Assembly (NCBI GenBank): GCA_900542155.1
Contig: UQMD01000007.1
Span: 24,581-88,580 of the forward strand
Reading direction: 5' to 3'
DNA length: 64,000 nt
Source of the DNA: an uncultured Collinsella sp.
Lineage (GTDB): Bacteria; Actinomycetota; Coriobacteriia; Coriobacteriales; Coriobacteriaceae
Shown here: positions 24,366 to 32,888 of the stretch, in pieces
Layout: the number at the start of each line of letters is the position of its first letter
Position numbering within the stretch: the stretch's first letter is position 1
The notes under the pieces: generated by a model
The model's input: the letters and a program-made list of their open reading frames with translations, nothing else
Database searches by the model: none
What the model was told of the DNA's origin: nothing
Made by a program: the position numbers and the translations under genes

Positions 24366-24406
24366 GGATTGTTGTATAAAAGCCAACGGACTATATACAA
24401 CAATCC
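24366..24406. promoter_or_regulatory. 13-bp inverted repeat operator of the XRE repressor
   Basis: GGATTGTTGTATA (24366-24378) and TATACAACAATCC (24394-24406) are exact complements 15 bases apart. They overlap the XRE start region and face the surface protein gene. TTGTATA/TATACAA resemble -10 elements on each strand. Confidence 0.75.
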
Positions 24407-24489
24407 CAGTTAAGGCGCATAATTATCTCTATTGGAAAGCACTCTGATGCCCAGTCGGATAGGGCACGGAAAAGGAATGGAACAGCACA

Positions 24490-27400
24490 ATGACTCAGGG
24501 AAAGCATTTCGCTGCCGGTGGCGATCACTTCGCCGCACTGCCAAGCAAAAAGATTCACGCCCCGAAGGGGATCGCGCGTCTGACTGTCACCGCGGCGACC
24601 ATGGCCGCCATGACCGGATCGAGCCTCATCTCACCGTTCGCGGCATTCGCCCAGACCGGTGACGGGGGCACGCAGCACCCCGCCGTGATGTCGCCGATCG
24701 CCGCCCACGCCGGCGCGGCATCCGGTACCGGCGCGAAATCCGCCGCACAGACCATCGCGGACCTGCAGAAGGCAGTCGACGAGGCGAAGGCGAAGGAGGA
24801 CGCCGCCAAGGCATCCTACGATGAGGCTGCCGGTCCCTACAACGAGGCGGCTTCCGCCCGCGACCAGGCCAAGGCATCCTACGATTCTGCAGTCAGCGCC
24901 GGCACGGCAGCCGACCGAGCGGCAATGGACGAGTACGCCCGTCAGGTCGCGGAGGGCAAGGACGCCGCCGATGCCGCCAGAAAGGACCTCGAGCAGGCGA
25001 AGGCGGGTCTCGCAGACGCCAAGGCAGATGCATCCGAGAAGGACGAGACGTACCAGTCCGCCCTCAAGGCGGCCCAGGACGCTCAGGATGCCCTCGATAA
25101 AGCCAAGGCCGATGCCGTAAGCGCCACCCCGGAGGCGATCAGTGCCGCCGAGCAGGCCGTGCGCGACACCCAGGATGCCGTGAGCAGGGCACAGACCGAG
25201 CTCGCAGGCGCCAACGCGACGCTTGCCGATGCCCAGTCCAAGCTGGTCGCGGCCCAGTCTGCAAAGGATTCCGCAGATACCGTCCTCGCCGCAGCCCAGC
25301 AGAACAAGGACACGGCGGATGCGAAGGCCGCAGCCGCCAGCGCCGCCTACGAGAAGGCGAAAGCCGACCTCGCCGCAGCGGAGGCAGGCGCCAGCGGTCC
25401 TGAGTACGAAGCCGCGAAGCAGAAGGTCGCGGACGCAGAGGCAGCCCTCACCGCCGCACGAGCGGCACAGTCCCAGTGCGAGTCCGAGCTCGAGCAGGCG
25501 CAGTCCGCTGCGGCAACGGCACAGACCGAGCTGAATGATGCCCAGGCGTCCCTCTCCGTAAAGCAGCAGGTCGCACTCGATGCCGCGTCCGGCGTGACCG
25601 CCGCCCAGTCCGCACTCGTGACCGCGAACTCCGACCTTGATGCCGCCAAGCAGGCGAATGCTGACGCCGTCGCCAAGCTGGATGCCGCGAAGCAGGCTGT
25701 CAAAGACGCCGAGTCCGCCAAGGCAGCCGCCGACGTAGAGCTCGCGAACGCAAAGACCGCAAAGGATACCGCAGACGCCGCCGTGACCGCTGCGCAGCAG
25801 AAGGTCGACGAGGCACAGGCGAAACTCGATACCGCCGACGCGCAGCTCAAGCAGGGAGCCATCGGCTTCTTCCGTGCCATGGGTGCCGATTCAGCCATCG
25901 AGATCATCCAGAACTGCACATACAAGGACTACACCGAGGTGGGAAACAGCCTCGACGCGACCAGTCTCGACAACATGCTCGCGGCAATCCCGTACATGAA
26001 GTCCATCAACGAGTACCGCAAGTCCGTCGGTCTCTCTGAGCTCCAGGTCACGTACAAGCTCATTGCGGCAGCGATTGCCAACGCGAACTATTCCGATGTC
26101 AAGTTTGGGCATTCCATGCAGTTTGATACGAGCGAAAACCTCGCATGGAACTATGGAACCGATCCGAAACCGCAGTGGGTGGACCAAGAAAAGGCTTTCT
26201 TCGATCAGGCGGTAAAGGAGCTCTATGGCGTCACCGGTCTAATCGGTAAGGATGCCGTAGACTTCTACAAGTCGCATAGTGGGATTGAATCCTATGTCAA
26301 CCAGCATTTTAAGGTTGCCGGATATCCCGCAACTGTCGGTCACTACCTGCATGTCATCAGCCCTGAAATCGGCTATATGGGCATGGCGGTCTGCAGCAAG
26401 GGAACCATGAACGGCTGGAAGACCGACAGCTTCGATACCGCAAACCTGGGTTGGGCAGGCTCCGGTTGGAACATGAACCCCATGTCCGTCGACGAGTATG
26501 AGCAGAAGCTGACCTCCTACATCGACGGTCTCAAGAACGCCAAGAGCGCACTCGACGTAGCCAAGGCCGATCTCGCATTCAAGAAGCAGGCAGCCGCCGG
26601 TGCCGCCACAACCGTCCAGCAGAAGCAGGGCGCGGCGGATTCCGCACAGGCAGATGTCGATTCCGCGAAGCAGGGCGTTGCCGATGCCCAGCGTGCCGTC
26701 GATGCCGCCAAGGCTGATGTCGCCGCCAAGCAGCAGGGCGTCACGGATGCCCAGGCCAAGCTGGATGCGGCGAAATCGGACCTCGATGCCGCCAACGCGG
26801 CAGTCGATACGGCAAAGTCGACCGTCCAGCAGAAGCAGGTCGCCCTTGATGCCGCCAACGCAGCCGTAACGACCGTACAGTCTAAGTTGGATTCCGCCAA
26901 GGCGGACACCGCTGCTAAGCAGCAGGGCGTGGACGATGCGAACGCCGACCTCGCGAAGTTCTTCCAGGACGTCGCCGACGCCAAGAAGGCGGTCGATACC
27001 GCAAAGAGCGTCCACGACGCGGCGGCAGCCGACCAGGCCGAGAAGGCGGCAGTCCTCGCAGCCGCCAAGCAAAAGGCGGACGGCACCGCACGCGCCCTCG
27101 CAGATGCCCAGCGTGCCGTCGATGCCGCAAGGGCCGACACCGGCGTTGCCGCCGACAAGCTCACCGGCTCCCAGACCGATCTCGAGGACGCACAGTCGAA
27201 CCTCGACATCCTCACCGGTCTTGCCGCGAAGCTCGCAGAGGCACAGCAGCGCGAGCAGGATGCAGTAAAGGCCGTCAATGACACCAAGGCCGCGCTCGAT
27301 GCTGCGAAGGCTGATACCATCGCCGCCGAGTCCCTGGTCTTTGCCGCCGAGCAGGCAAAGGCACAGGCAGACGCCAAGCTGTCGAAGCTGAACTCCATCG

Positions 27401-27840
27401 ACGCCGGCGCGGCGATCGCTTCCGGCCATGATGTGAACGCGGATGACGCCCTCAACGCGCTTTTCGCCGCAGCAGTCGAGGCACGTGCCAAGGTCGCGCC
27501 CGCCAAGGCCATCCTGGACGAGAAGCAGGCCACGGTGGACGAGCTCCAGCCCGGCTACGATGCGACACTCGCCGCCTACGAGCAGGCGAAGTCCGACCGC
27601 ATCGCAGCGGAGCAGAAGCTTTCCGATGAGATCGCACGACAGGAGGCAGAGGAGGCCGCAAAGCAGCAGGTGGCATACAGCCCGAAGCATCTCGCCGGCA
27701 CGGAGACCACCCAGCCCGGCAGCCTCGCCCAGACCGGCGACCGCACGGACCTCATCGGGGAGACGTTCGCCATCGGCGGTACCGTCCTCGTGGCGGCCGG
27801 CGTCTTCCTCGACCGGAAGAAGCGCCGCGGGCAGATGTAA
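24490..27840 (+). CDS. Wall-anchored surface protein with CAP domain and Ala-rich coiled coils
   Basis: 1116 aa. A long signal peptide (about 1-54, ending near SPFAAFAQTG) is followed by an Ala-rich coiled-coil region (about 80-455) with repeated DAKAKLDAAK-type heptads. A CAP/SCP domain follows (about 485-655), marked by SENLAWNYG and VGHYLHVISPEIGYMGMAVC. A second coiled-coil region spans about 670-1060. The C-terminal sorting signal has LAQTG (1079-1083), a hydrophobic stretch and RKKRR. LAQTG is a non-canonical LPXTG variant. Likely an adhesin or host-interaction cargo of the mobile element. Direct nucleotide repeats such as GATGCCCAGCGTGCCGTC recur in the stalk, so length variation is expected. 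It is divergent from the XRE gene and has its own terminator. Confidence 0.85.
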   Translation: MTQGKHFAAGGDHFAALPSKKIHAPKGIARLTVTAATMAAMTGSSLISPFAAFAQTGDGGTQHPAVMSPIAAHAGAASGTGAKSAAQTIADLQKAVDEAKAKEDAAKASYDEAAGPYNEAASARDQAKASYDSAVSAGTAADRAAMDEYARQVAEGKDAADAARKDLEQAKAGLADAKADASEKDETYQSALKAAQDAQDALDKAKADAVSATPEAISAAEQAVRDTQDAVSRAQTELAGANATLADAQSKLVAAQSAKDSADTVLAAAQQNKDTADAKAAAASAAYEKAKADLAAAEAGASGPEYEAAKQKVADAEAALTAARAAQSQCESELEQAQSAAATAQTELNDAQASLSVKQQVALDAASGVTAAQSALVTANSDLDAAKQANADAVAKLDAAKQAVKDAESAKAAADVELANAKTAKDTADAAVTAAQQKVDEAQAKLDTADAQLKQGAIGFFRAMGADSAIEIIQNCTYKDYTEVGNSLDATSLDNMLAAIPYMKSINEYRKSVGLSELQVTYKLIAAAIANANYSDVKFGHSMQFDTSENLAWNYGTDPKPQWVDQEKAFFDQAVKELYGVTGLIGKDAVDFYKSHSGIESYVNQHFKVAGYPATVGHYLHVISPEIGYMGMAVCSKGTMNGWKTDSFDTANLGWAGSGWNMNPMSVDEYEQKLTSYIDGLKNAKSALDVAKADLAFKKQAAAGAATTVQQKQGAADSAQADVDSAKQGVADAQRAVDAAKADVAAKQQGVTDAQAKLDAAKSDLDAANAAVDTAKSTVQQKQVALDAANAAVTTVQSKLDSAKADTAAKQQGVDDANADLAKFFQDVADAKKAVDTAKSVHDAAAADQAEKAAVLAAAKQKADGTARALADAQRAVDAARADTGVAADKLTGSQTDLEDAQSNLDILTGLAAKLAEAQQREQDAVKAVNDTKAALDAAKADTIAAESLVFAAEQAKAQADAKLSKLNSIDAGAAIASGHDVNADDALNALFAAAVEARAKVAPAKAILDEKQATVDELQPGYDATLAAYEQAKSDRIAAEQKLSDEIARQEAEEAAKQQVAYSPKHLAGTETTQPGSLAQTGDRTDLIGETFAIGGTVLVAAGVFLDRKKRRGQM

Positions 27841-27847
27841 AAGCGAG

Positions 27848-27886
27848 CCGGGCGTTGGATATCGGCTAGTGTCCAACGCCCGGTTT
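27848..27886 (+). terminator. Terminator of the surface protein gene
   Basis: CCGGGCGTTGGA (27848-27859) and TCCAACGCCCGG (27872-27883) form a perfect 12-bp stem, followed by TTT. Confidence 0.8.
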
Positions 27887-27905
27887 CATGGTCAGGGAGA
27901 TCGGT

Positions 27906-28550
27906 GTGAGAACAAAGGCTATTATCGTTGCGCTTCTGGTGTGCCTTTCGGCACCTCAACTTGGATGTGCCAGCGTTGCAAAGCAAGGAAGCGGCTCTGC
28001 GGAAAGGGCCGCCACGGCGGTGAAGAATAAAGACAAAAAGAAGCCAAGTGAAGAAAAGGCGGCGCAGGCCTCTGGAGCCAAGACCGAGGAGAAGAAAGAG
28101 TCCGACGGCAAGGACCAGAAGTCCGATGACTCCAAGAAGGAGGATAACAAGTCTTCCGATTCCTCGAAGTCGGACAGCAAGGGCGATTCCTCCCAGTCCA
28201 AGCAGAATTCCGGCAATTCGCAGAGTTCCGGCAGCAACAATTCCTCTTCCAACGGCGGCAGCCAGAAGAAGTGGGTTGCCGAGCAGGGCCACTGGGAGAC
28301 AGATTACAGCCAGGTCTGGGTGCCGAATGTGGTATATACGCGTCATGAACGTTACATTTGTAGTGCATGCGGTGCATCTTTCGATTCTATAGCCGCTTGG
28401 TCAGCTCATAGTGACGCAATGTGGGAACAAGGTCAAGACCATGGAGCATATATCAATGATTCGTATACTACCTCTGAGGACCAGGGACATTATGAACAGA
28501 AGGCTACGGGGCAGCATTGGGTCGTCGATGTTGCCGGTCACTGGGAATAA
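27906..28550 (+). CDS. Lipoprotein with disordered Lys/Ser linker and Trp/His-rich Zn-finger-like C-terminus
   Basis: 214 aa. The signal peptide ends in the lipobox APQLGC, giving a lipidated Cys near residue 21. A long hydrophilic Lys/Ser/Asp/Gly linker follows (about 30-125), suited to cross the wall. The C-terminal 90 residues contain CSACGASFDSIAAWSAHSD (C2H2-like, with a later His) and repeated HWE or GHYE motifs (GHWETDYSQVW, GQHWVVDVAGHWE) known from small Firmicute and Coriobacteriia surface proteins. The GTG at 27906 is preferred over an ATG at 27888 because AGGGAGA lies directly before it. Second cargo gene after the adhesin; it ends in a strong terminator. Confidence 0.75.
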   Translation: MRTKAIIVALLVCLSAPQLGCASVAKQGSGSAERAATAVKNKDKKKPSEEKAAQASGAKTEEKKESDGKDQKSDDSKKEDNKSSDSSKSDSKGDSSQSKQNSGNSQSSGSNNSSSNGGSQKKWVAEQGHWETDYSQVWVPNVVYTRHERYICSACGASFDSIAAWSAHSDAMWEQGQDHGAYINDSYTTSEDQGHYEQKATGQHWVVDVAGHWE

Positions 28551-28601
28551 TGGACATATGTTCCTCTTCTCTTACATTCGGTAAATGTTTATTTATTTGT
28601 G

Positions 28602-28626
28602 GGCGGCCGGTTCGGCCGCCTTTTTT
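28602..28626 (+). terminator. Terminator of the lipoprotein gene
   Basis: GGCGGCC-GGTTC-GGCCGCC followed by six Ts. Confidence 0.9.
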
Positions 28627-29000
28627 AGACGCCCAGTCTGGGAGCAAACGATAGGAAAGCAATCAAACGAGAGACCGTTCCAAAAGAATCCGGCGGTGCC
28701 GGATGCTTCGGGCAAAACCTTCCGCAAATCGGTAAGGTCTTCCATCAACTTGCTCCAGCCCTCGCCCGGAGTCCGCTACAGCGAATTTCTAACACTCAGC
28801 ATCCTTCGCGTTAAAAATTCGCTTCCGCTCACGGTCTCCGCTGACACTACGACACCGCGAAGCCTTTCGCTCGAAACGAGGCCTCTCATTTCGTGTCTAC
28901 GCTACGCTCCGCCCAATCGCCGTTCCGGTGATTGCAAGATTGGTGTTGGGCTAGACAAATGGGGCCATACTCGCCCCCTTTATCTGCCAACACATCTTGA

Positions 29001-29167
29001 TTATCGCCTCCCACGGCGATAAAGTTAGAAATGAAATTCGCCTTCATTTCTAAGGGAAGTGACGGCGTCACTTCAAAAAATCGGCGCGACGTCAGTCGCT
29101 CCCAAAAAAGGAAAGCAATCTCATATCGGTTTTGAATCGGTGGCCTCACCGATTCGCTCTGCTTTCC
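29001..29167. other. Candidate oriT: cluster of five inverted repeats before mobC
   Basis: Within 167 bases are TTATCGCC/GGCGATAA (29001-29022), TTAGAAATGAA/TTCATTTCTAA (29025-29053), GAAGTGAC-GGC-GTCACTTC followed by six As (29056-29080), GAATCGGTG-GCCT-CACCGATTC (29134-29155), and GGAAAGC/GCTTTCC (29110-29116, 29161-29167) enclosing the previous one. All are perfect. The position just upstream of mobC and the relaxase is where oriT usually lies. The preceding stretch from 28627 to 29000 holds no gene I can support. The nic site is not identified. Confidence 0.6.
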
Positions 29168-29174
29168 TGGGGGC

Positions 29175-29765
29175 ATGATGAGTTGCAAGCGTCCACACAC
29201 CGTTAAGGCGACACTCACCTCTGAAGAATACGAAACGTTTTCCGCTTTGGCGGACAAGGCAGGCATGACGAAAGCCGAACTCATTCGCTATGCACTGATT
29301 CATTGGAATGAATCGTTCGATGATCTAGTCATTTCCAAAAATAAGAACGGTGGCCTTAGCAAAAAGCTGCAAACCGTTTCAGAGGATTCGAACGAAAAGC
29401 GCTCGGAGGTTATTTACGTCAAAGTCACCGATGGCGAGCACGAGGCGATTCGCAAGCAGGCGGATGCGCTCGGCACGACCGTCAGTGCGTATGCCCGCCG
29501 CGTGATGCTGGCCGGGAAAATCGAGATGATCGATTTCGATATGAGCCAGGTCGCAAAAATCTATCACGAGCTGTATCGCGAGGGGACGAACCTCAACCAG
29601 CTGATGTATTTTGTGAATGCGCAAGGTCTTCCGGCCTACAACGAGAAGGCGGTTTTCCGAACGCTTGAAAAGGTTTACCAAAATGCCCGTAAAGTCACTC
29701 TCTTCATCGAAGAGCTCGAACAGCGCTATTTCACCGATGGCGGTGAGCTCGATGACCGTCGTTAA
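29175..29765 (+). CDS. mobC: Relaxosome accessory protein MobC
   Basis: 196 aa. Ribbon-helix-helix type N-terminal region (HTVKATLTSEEYETFSALADKAGMTKAELIRYALIHW) and a MobC domain (VTDGEHEAIRKQADALGTTVSAYARRVMLAGKI, then YREGTNLNQLMYFVNAQGLP). MobC proteins bind oriT and help the relaxase nick. The stop overlaps the relaxase start by 14 bases, which indicates translational coupling. Confidence 0.85.
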   Translation: MMSCKRPHTVKATLTSEEYETFSALADKAGMTKAELIRYALIHWNESFDDLVISKNKNGGLSKKLQTVSEDSNEKRSEVIYVKVTDGEHEAIRKQADALGTTVSAYARRVMLAGKIEMIDFDMSQVAKIYHELYREGTNLNQLMYFVNAQGLPAYNEKAVFRTLEKVYQNARKVTLFIEELEQRYFTDGGELDDRR

Positions 29766-30951
29766 GCAGGAAGGTGTTTCGTCCGAGCGCTACGCGAAGC
29801 ACCTGCGCAAGTACATTAACGGAAAGAATGCTTTGGCCCGCGGCGGCTGGAACCTCGCGAACGGAAAGTACTGGTTTTCCGAAATGGCTATGACGCGGAA
29901 GATGTTCCATCACGACAGGCCCGCGCGTGCCGGCGCGAAGAACATAACGATGCTTCATCAGATTCTCGCGTTTCTGCCCGAGGAGTGCAGCTGCAACGGA
30001 GGCAAGATGACCCCCGATGCGTGTATGGCCTACGCGGAGCAATGGCTTGCGAAACACTACCCGCATCAACAAGTGATTGTCGCGTTGCATGAGGAAAGCG
30101 ATAAGGCGGGAAAACGCTACGCGGTTCATATGGCGATTAACCGCACGGATCTTTTGACGGGTAAGCGTTGCGAGACGGGTGGGCGTCGCGGAAAGTACGA
30201 ACGCGCTGCGTGGGTTCGTGAAATGGACAAGGCCTGGAATCTCGCTCAGCTCGAAAAGGGAAAGAAGAACTCGAAGATTCGAGACCGACAGCCGCGCGAC
30301 ACTGAAAAGAAAATCGTTGAGCGGGGAGAGTACAGTTATAAAAACAATCTGCGCGAGTTGATCCATCTTGCAATCAACGAAGGTCATCCGAAGAATATGG
30401 AGCAGTTTAAAAAGTTACTTGCCTCATGGGGCGTAGACATTTTCATCAAGAACAACCGAGTCTATGCGACAGATCTCGATATCAAGGAGGCCGGCAACCC
30501 GAAGTGCACTTTCAACCTGACTCGTCTTGACGGGAGGTTTGCGGTCAAGCAACTTGAGGCGGCCTTCAAAAATAACGTGCTGGAGGCCGAGCGAGCCCTT
30601 CCTTATGAGAGGCGTTGCGAGATTTACATTCAACGGCTTAAGAAGGCGTATTCGGCGTGGGTCGAGCAGGCAAAGGCGAGCAAGGGCGTCGCCTACAATC
30701 TCTTTCCTAAGTTCATCGCACCGAAGTGCGATGAAGATCTGCTCGAGGATCCGGCGGTTCGTGATGAGCTTCTTGCCCGGCGCGGTTACGCAAGGGAGAT
30801 TCGCAACCGTTACGCCGGCGCCGTTCCCGATGCTGGCGATGACCGCGTTCGCGCCGCAGGCCGAGCCCATGGTGGCAACGTCGACATCTCGCCGCAGGTC
30901 GATCGTGCGGTCGACCGAGGCGATTACGCTCGCGGAGACACGCCTCGCTAG
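29752..30951 (+). CDS. Relaxase / mobilization nuclease
   Basis: 399 aa from the ATG at 29752, placed by GGTGAG upstream and overlap with mobC; longer open frames upstream run inside mobC. The metal-binding motif is H113-EESD-x7-H126-x3-N130 (HEESDKAGKRYAVHMAINRTD), with an N-terminal ARGGWNLANG stretch. This fits a MOBP-like or related HUH relaxase, but with a diverged HxH motif. The C-terminal half (RLDGRFAVKQLEAAF...) is helical. No helicase or primase domain follows, so it is a compact mobilization relaxase. It should nick the candidate oriT upstream of mobC. Confidence 0.8.
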   Translation: MTVVKQEGVSSERYAKHLRKYINGKNALARGGWNLANGKYWFSEMAMTRKMFHHDRPARAGAKNITMLHQILAFLPEECSCNGGKMTPDACMAYAEQWLAKHYPHQQVIVALHEESDKAGKRYAVHMAINRTDLLTGKRCETGGRRGKYERAAWVREMDKAWNLAQLEKGKKNSKIRDRQPRDTEKKIVERGEYSYKNNLRELIHLAINEGHPKNMEQFKKLLASWGVDIFIKNNRVYATDLDIKEAGNPKCTFNLTRLDGRFAVKQLEAAFKNNVLEAERALPYERRCEIYIQRLKKAYSAWVEQAKASKGVAYNLFPKFIAPKCDEDLLEDPAVRDELLARRGYAREIRNRYAGAVPDAGDDRVRAAGRAHGGNVDISPQVDRAVDRGDYARGDTPR

Positions 30952-31066
30952 TTTTGGAGAGCCTATCGTCGGTGCCCTAGCGTGCTGCCATCCAGTGCCG
31001 ATTCTTTCATGCTCGCAATTCGGCGAGGGTGAGGAGTATGAATTGATCGGCGGGAGTCAGCCGCTC

Positions 31067-31325
31067 TGATAGAATCGTCCTTGCTGTCGGCAGCCCTCGT
31101 GCCGGGCAGAGCCCTCCATTCGATGGGAGGTGATGCCCATGACCGATTTCACCGAGCTCGTGAAGCTCCTGACCGCTACGGTCTCGCTCCTCACGGCCCT
31201 TGTCGGCCTTTCCAAGGCACTCAAGCAGGGCTCGAAGCCCAAAAAGAAAGGCCACCGTCGCTAAGACGATGACCTAACTCTATTAAGCAACGGCTCTGCC
31301 CAGCTCTCTACAACTTGGGCTGCCG
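31067..31325 (+). ncRNA. Small-peptide mRNA with sequestered SD and 5'-3' pairing (type I toxin-like)
   Basis: An extended -10 (TG-A-TAGAAT, 31067-31075) predicts a transcript start near 31082. CCCTCCA-TTCGA-TGGGAGG (31112-31130) is a perfect 7-bp hairpin that hides the ribosome site of the 41-aa peptide gene. CGGCAGCCC (31088-31096) and GGGCAGAGCC (31104-31113) in the leader are exact complements of GGGCTGCCG (31317-31325) and GGCTCTGCCC (31292-31301) after the stop, nested in the right order for long-range pairing. An antisense RNA promoter was not identified. Confidence 0.6.
31139..31264 (+). CDS. 41-aa membrane peptide, candidate type I toxin
   Basis: MTDFTELVKLLTATVSLLTA begins the peptide; a hydrophobic helix (about residues 6-29) is followed by a strongly basic tail (KPKKKGHRR). 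GGGAGG lies 8 bases upstream of this ATG; an in-frame ATG at 31133 is too close to it. The layout (short acidic start, one membrane helix, basic end) resembles small membrane toxins of type I systems and holin-like peptides, though no family was recognised. The mRNA features described for 31067-31325 support regulated, silent-by-default translation. It lies between the relaxase and the phosphoesterases, a place where an addiction module would stabilise the element. Confidence 0.6.
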   Translation: MTDFTELVKLLTATVSLLTALVGLSKALKQGSKPKKKGHRR

Positions 31326-31440
31326 TCGGCACCATTTTACCCTCCTGACGAGGAATTCGTCCATATTTCAAAAATCGAATCCTGTTCGCGCGTGGGCGTA
31401 AACTTTTAGTTGGGCAAATCCGGCAGATTGGAGCTTGAAA

Positions 31441-31511
31441 CATGAGGGATATGCACCTCATGTCGCTCATAAAACGTCTCCTGACCTCGAAGGAGAACGT
31501 TTTTTAGCGAC
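31441..31511 (+). promoter_or_regulatory. Two hairpins in the leader of the phosphoesterase operon
   Basis: CATGAGG/CCTCATG (31441-31462) is followed by a long imperfect stem, GTCGCT...AAAACGT-CTCCT with AGGAG-ACGTTTT...AGCGAC (31462-31511), containing a T run. It ends 16 bases before the first ATG and may be an attenuator or the terminator of the preceding transcript. Confidence 0.5.
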
Positions 31512-31527
31512 AGAAGGAGACATAAAT

Positions 31528-32166
31528 ATGATCTGGTTTACCAGCGACACCCACTTCGGGCATGAGAACGTGCTGAAGTTCACCGACCGCCCGTGGGAGA
31601 CGATTTGGCAGATGAACGACGCCATCGTCGACAACATCAACGGCAGGGTTGCCGTGGACGACGAGCTCTACATCCTGGGGGATTTCTCATTCAAGATGAC
31701 CGCCCAGGACGCCTACGGGCTGCGCAAGCGGATCGCCTGCAGGCGCATCCACCTCGTCCCGGGAAACCACGACAAGGACTGGACCCAGCCGGCGGTCGCT
31801 GGCGCCTTCACCGTGGAGCCGCCGATCTGCGTGCTCAAGATCGACGGGCAGAAGATCGTCCTGAGCCATTACCCCATGGCCGACTGGCAGGGCATGAGCC
31901 ATGGATCGTGGCACCTCCACGGGCACATCCACAGCAGCGGCGGCGCGTACAACGAGTTCAACCGCAAGCAGGGCCTTCTGCGCTACGACGTCGGTTGCGA
32001 TGCCAACGGGCACTCCCCGGTGAGCCTCGACGAGCTGAGGGAATGGTTCGCCGGAGTCGGCGAGCCGTGCGGCCGGGTGAAATGGCCCTGGTGGGTCAAC
32101 GAGACCGGCGACAGGCAGGTCGAGCGCGAGCTGGCGGCGTACAAGAGGGAAGAGGCGATCCGATGA
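31528..32166 (+). CDS. Metallophosphoesterase 1
   Basis: 212 aa. All calcineurin-like phosphoesterase motifs are present: DTHFGH (DxH, residues 7-12), GDFSF, PGNHD, a His in LSHYP, and GHIH. This short form, with HFGH near the start and a WxxHGHIH motif, is typical of phage and mobile-element phosphoesterases; the substrate is unknown (phosphodiester or nucleotide). AGAAGGAGA precedes the ATG at 31528, while the open frame from 31435 covers the leader hairpins. It overlaps the next gene by ATGA, so the three phosphoesterases are translationally coupled. Confidence 0.85.
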   Translation: MIWFTSDTHFGHENVLKFTDRPWETIWQMNDAIVDNINGRVAVDDELYILGDFSFKMTAQDAYGLRKRIACRRIHLVPGNHDKDWTQPAVAGAFTVEPPICVLKIDGQKIVLSHYPMADWQGMSHGSWHLHGHIHSSGGAYNEFNRKQGLLRYDVGCDANGHSPVSLDELREWFAGVGEPCGRVKWPWWVNETGDRQVERELAAYKREEAIR

Positions 32167-32888
32167 CGGTCTATGTGACGGGCGACATCCACAGTGGACT
32201 CGACATGCAAAAGCTCCGCGACTGGGAGCTTGGCGACAGTCTTACCAGCGACGACTATCTCATCGTCGCCGGCGACTTTGGCTTTCCGTGGGATTTCTCT
32301 GCCGAGGAATGCGCCGATATCGCCTGGCTGGAGTCGCGCCCCTACACGGTGCTGTTCGTCGACGGCAACCACGAGCGCTTCGATCACTGGGCGGAGCGAC
32401 CCATGGAACTGTGGCACGGTGGGCTGACGCAACGCCTGTCGGATACTTCGTCTATCCGCCGCCTCATGCGCGGGGAGGTCTTCGAGCTCGACGGCTCGAC
32501 GGTCTTCACCATGGGCGGTGCCACGAGCGTGGACAGGGAATACCGCGTGCCGTATTCCAGCTGGTGGCCTCAGGAGCTTCCGGACGAGCGCGAATTCGAT
32601 GCCGCGCGGGCCAAGCTCGACGAGGTCGGCTGGAAGGTCGACTGCGTCATCACCCATACCTGCGCCACGCGCATGCTCTCGCCGACGCTCTACCCGGACC
32701 CGGGCTGGGAACGCCCTGATGTGGACCGGCTGACCGGATTCCTCGACGAGATCGAGGATCGCCTGGGCTATAAGCACTGGTATTACGGCCATTTTCACCG
32801 AGACGGCAACCCGGACGAACGGCACACGGTGCTGTATGACCGGATCGTGAGGCTCGGGGACAAACTCCTGCCGTGGGGTGCGTACTGA
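32163..32888 (+). CDS. Metallophosphoesterase 2
   Basis: 241 aa. Motifs: YVTGDIH (DxH), VAGDFGF, VDGNHERFD, ITHTCAT and YGHFH. It is clearly paralogous to the product of 32888-33625: both share MTVYVTGD, RLMRGEVF or HLMRGEVF, MGGATS-x-DR-x-YR, a WWP motif and the C-terminal GHxHRD. It starts with ATG inside the stop of the previous gene and ends in TGATG with the next. The substrate is unknown; a tandem pair of paralogs could form a heteromeric enzyme. Confidence 0.85.
   Translation: MTVYVTGDIHSGLDMQKLRDWELGDSLTSDDYLIVAGDFGFPWDFSAEECADIAWLESRPYTVLFVDGNHERFDHWAERPMELWHGGLTQRLSDTSSIRRLMRGEVFELDGSTVFTMGGATSVDREYRVPYSSWWPQELPDEREFDAARAKLDEVGWKVDCVITHTCATRMLSPTLYPDPGWERPDVDRLTGFLDEIEDRLGYKHWYYGHFHRDGNPDERHTVLYDRIVRLGDKLLPWGAY

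Noticed and set aside
28585..29022. 145-aa open frame on the plus strand
   Set aside because: It crosses a strong terminator, has no ribosome site and reads into the hairpin cluster; low-complexity product.
28886..29284. 132-aa open frame on the minus strand
   Set aside because: It overlaps the mobC start and the oriT-like hairpins in antisense and has no recognisable domain.
31261..31470. Minus-strand frame ending with MVPTAAQVVESWAEPLLNRV
   Set aside because: It has GGAGGG before an internal ATG, but it lies over the 3' pairing segments of the small-peptide locus and no family is seen; it could at most be a remnant.
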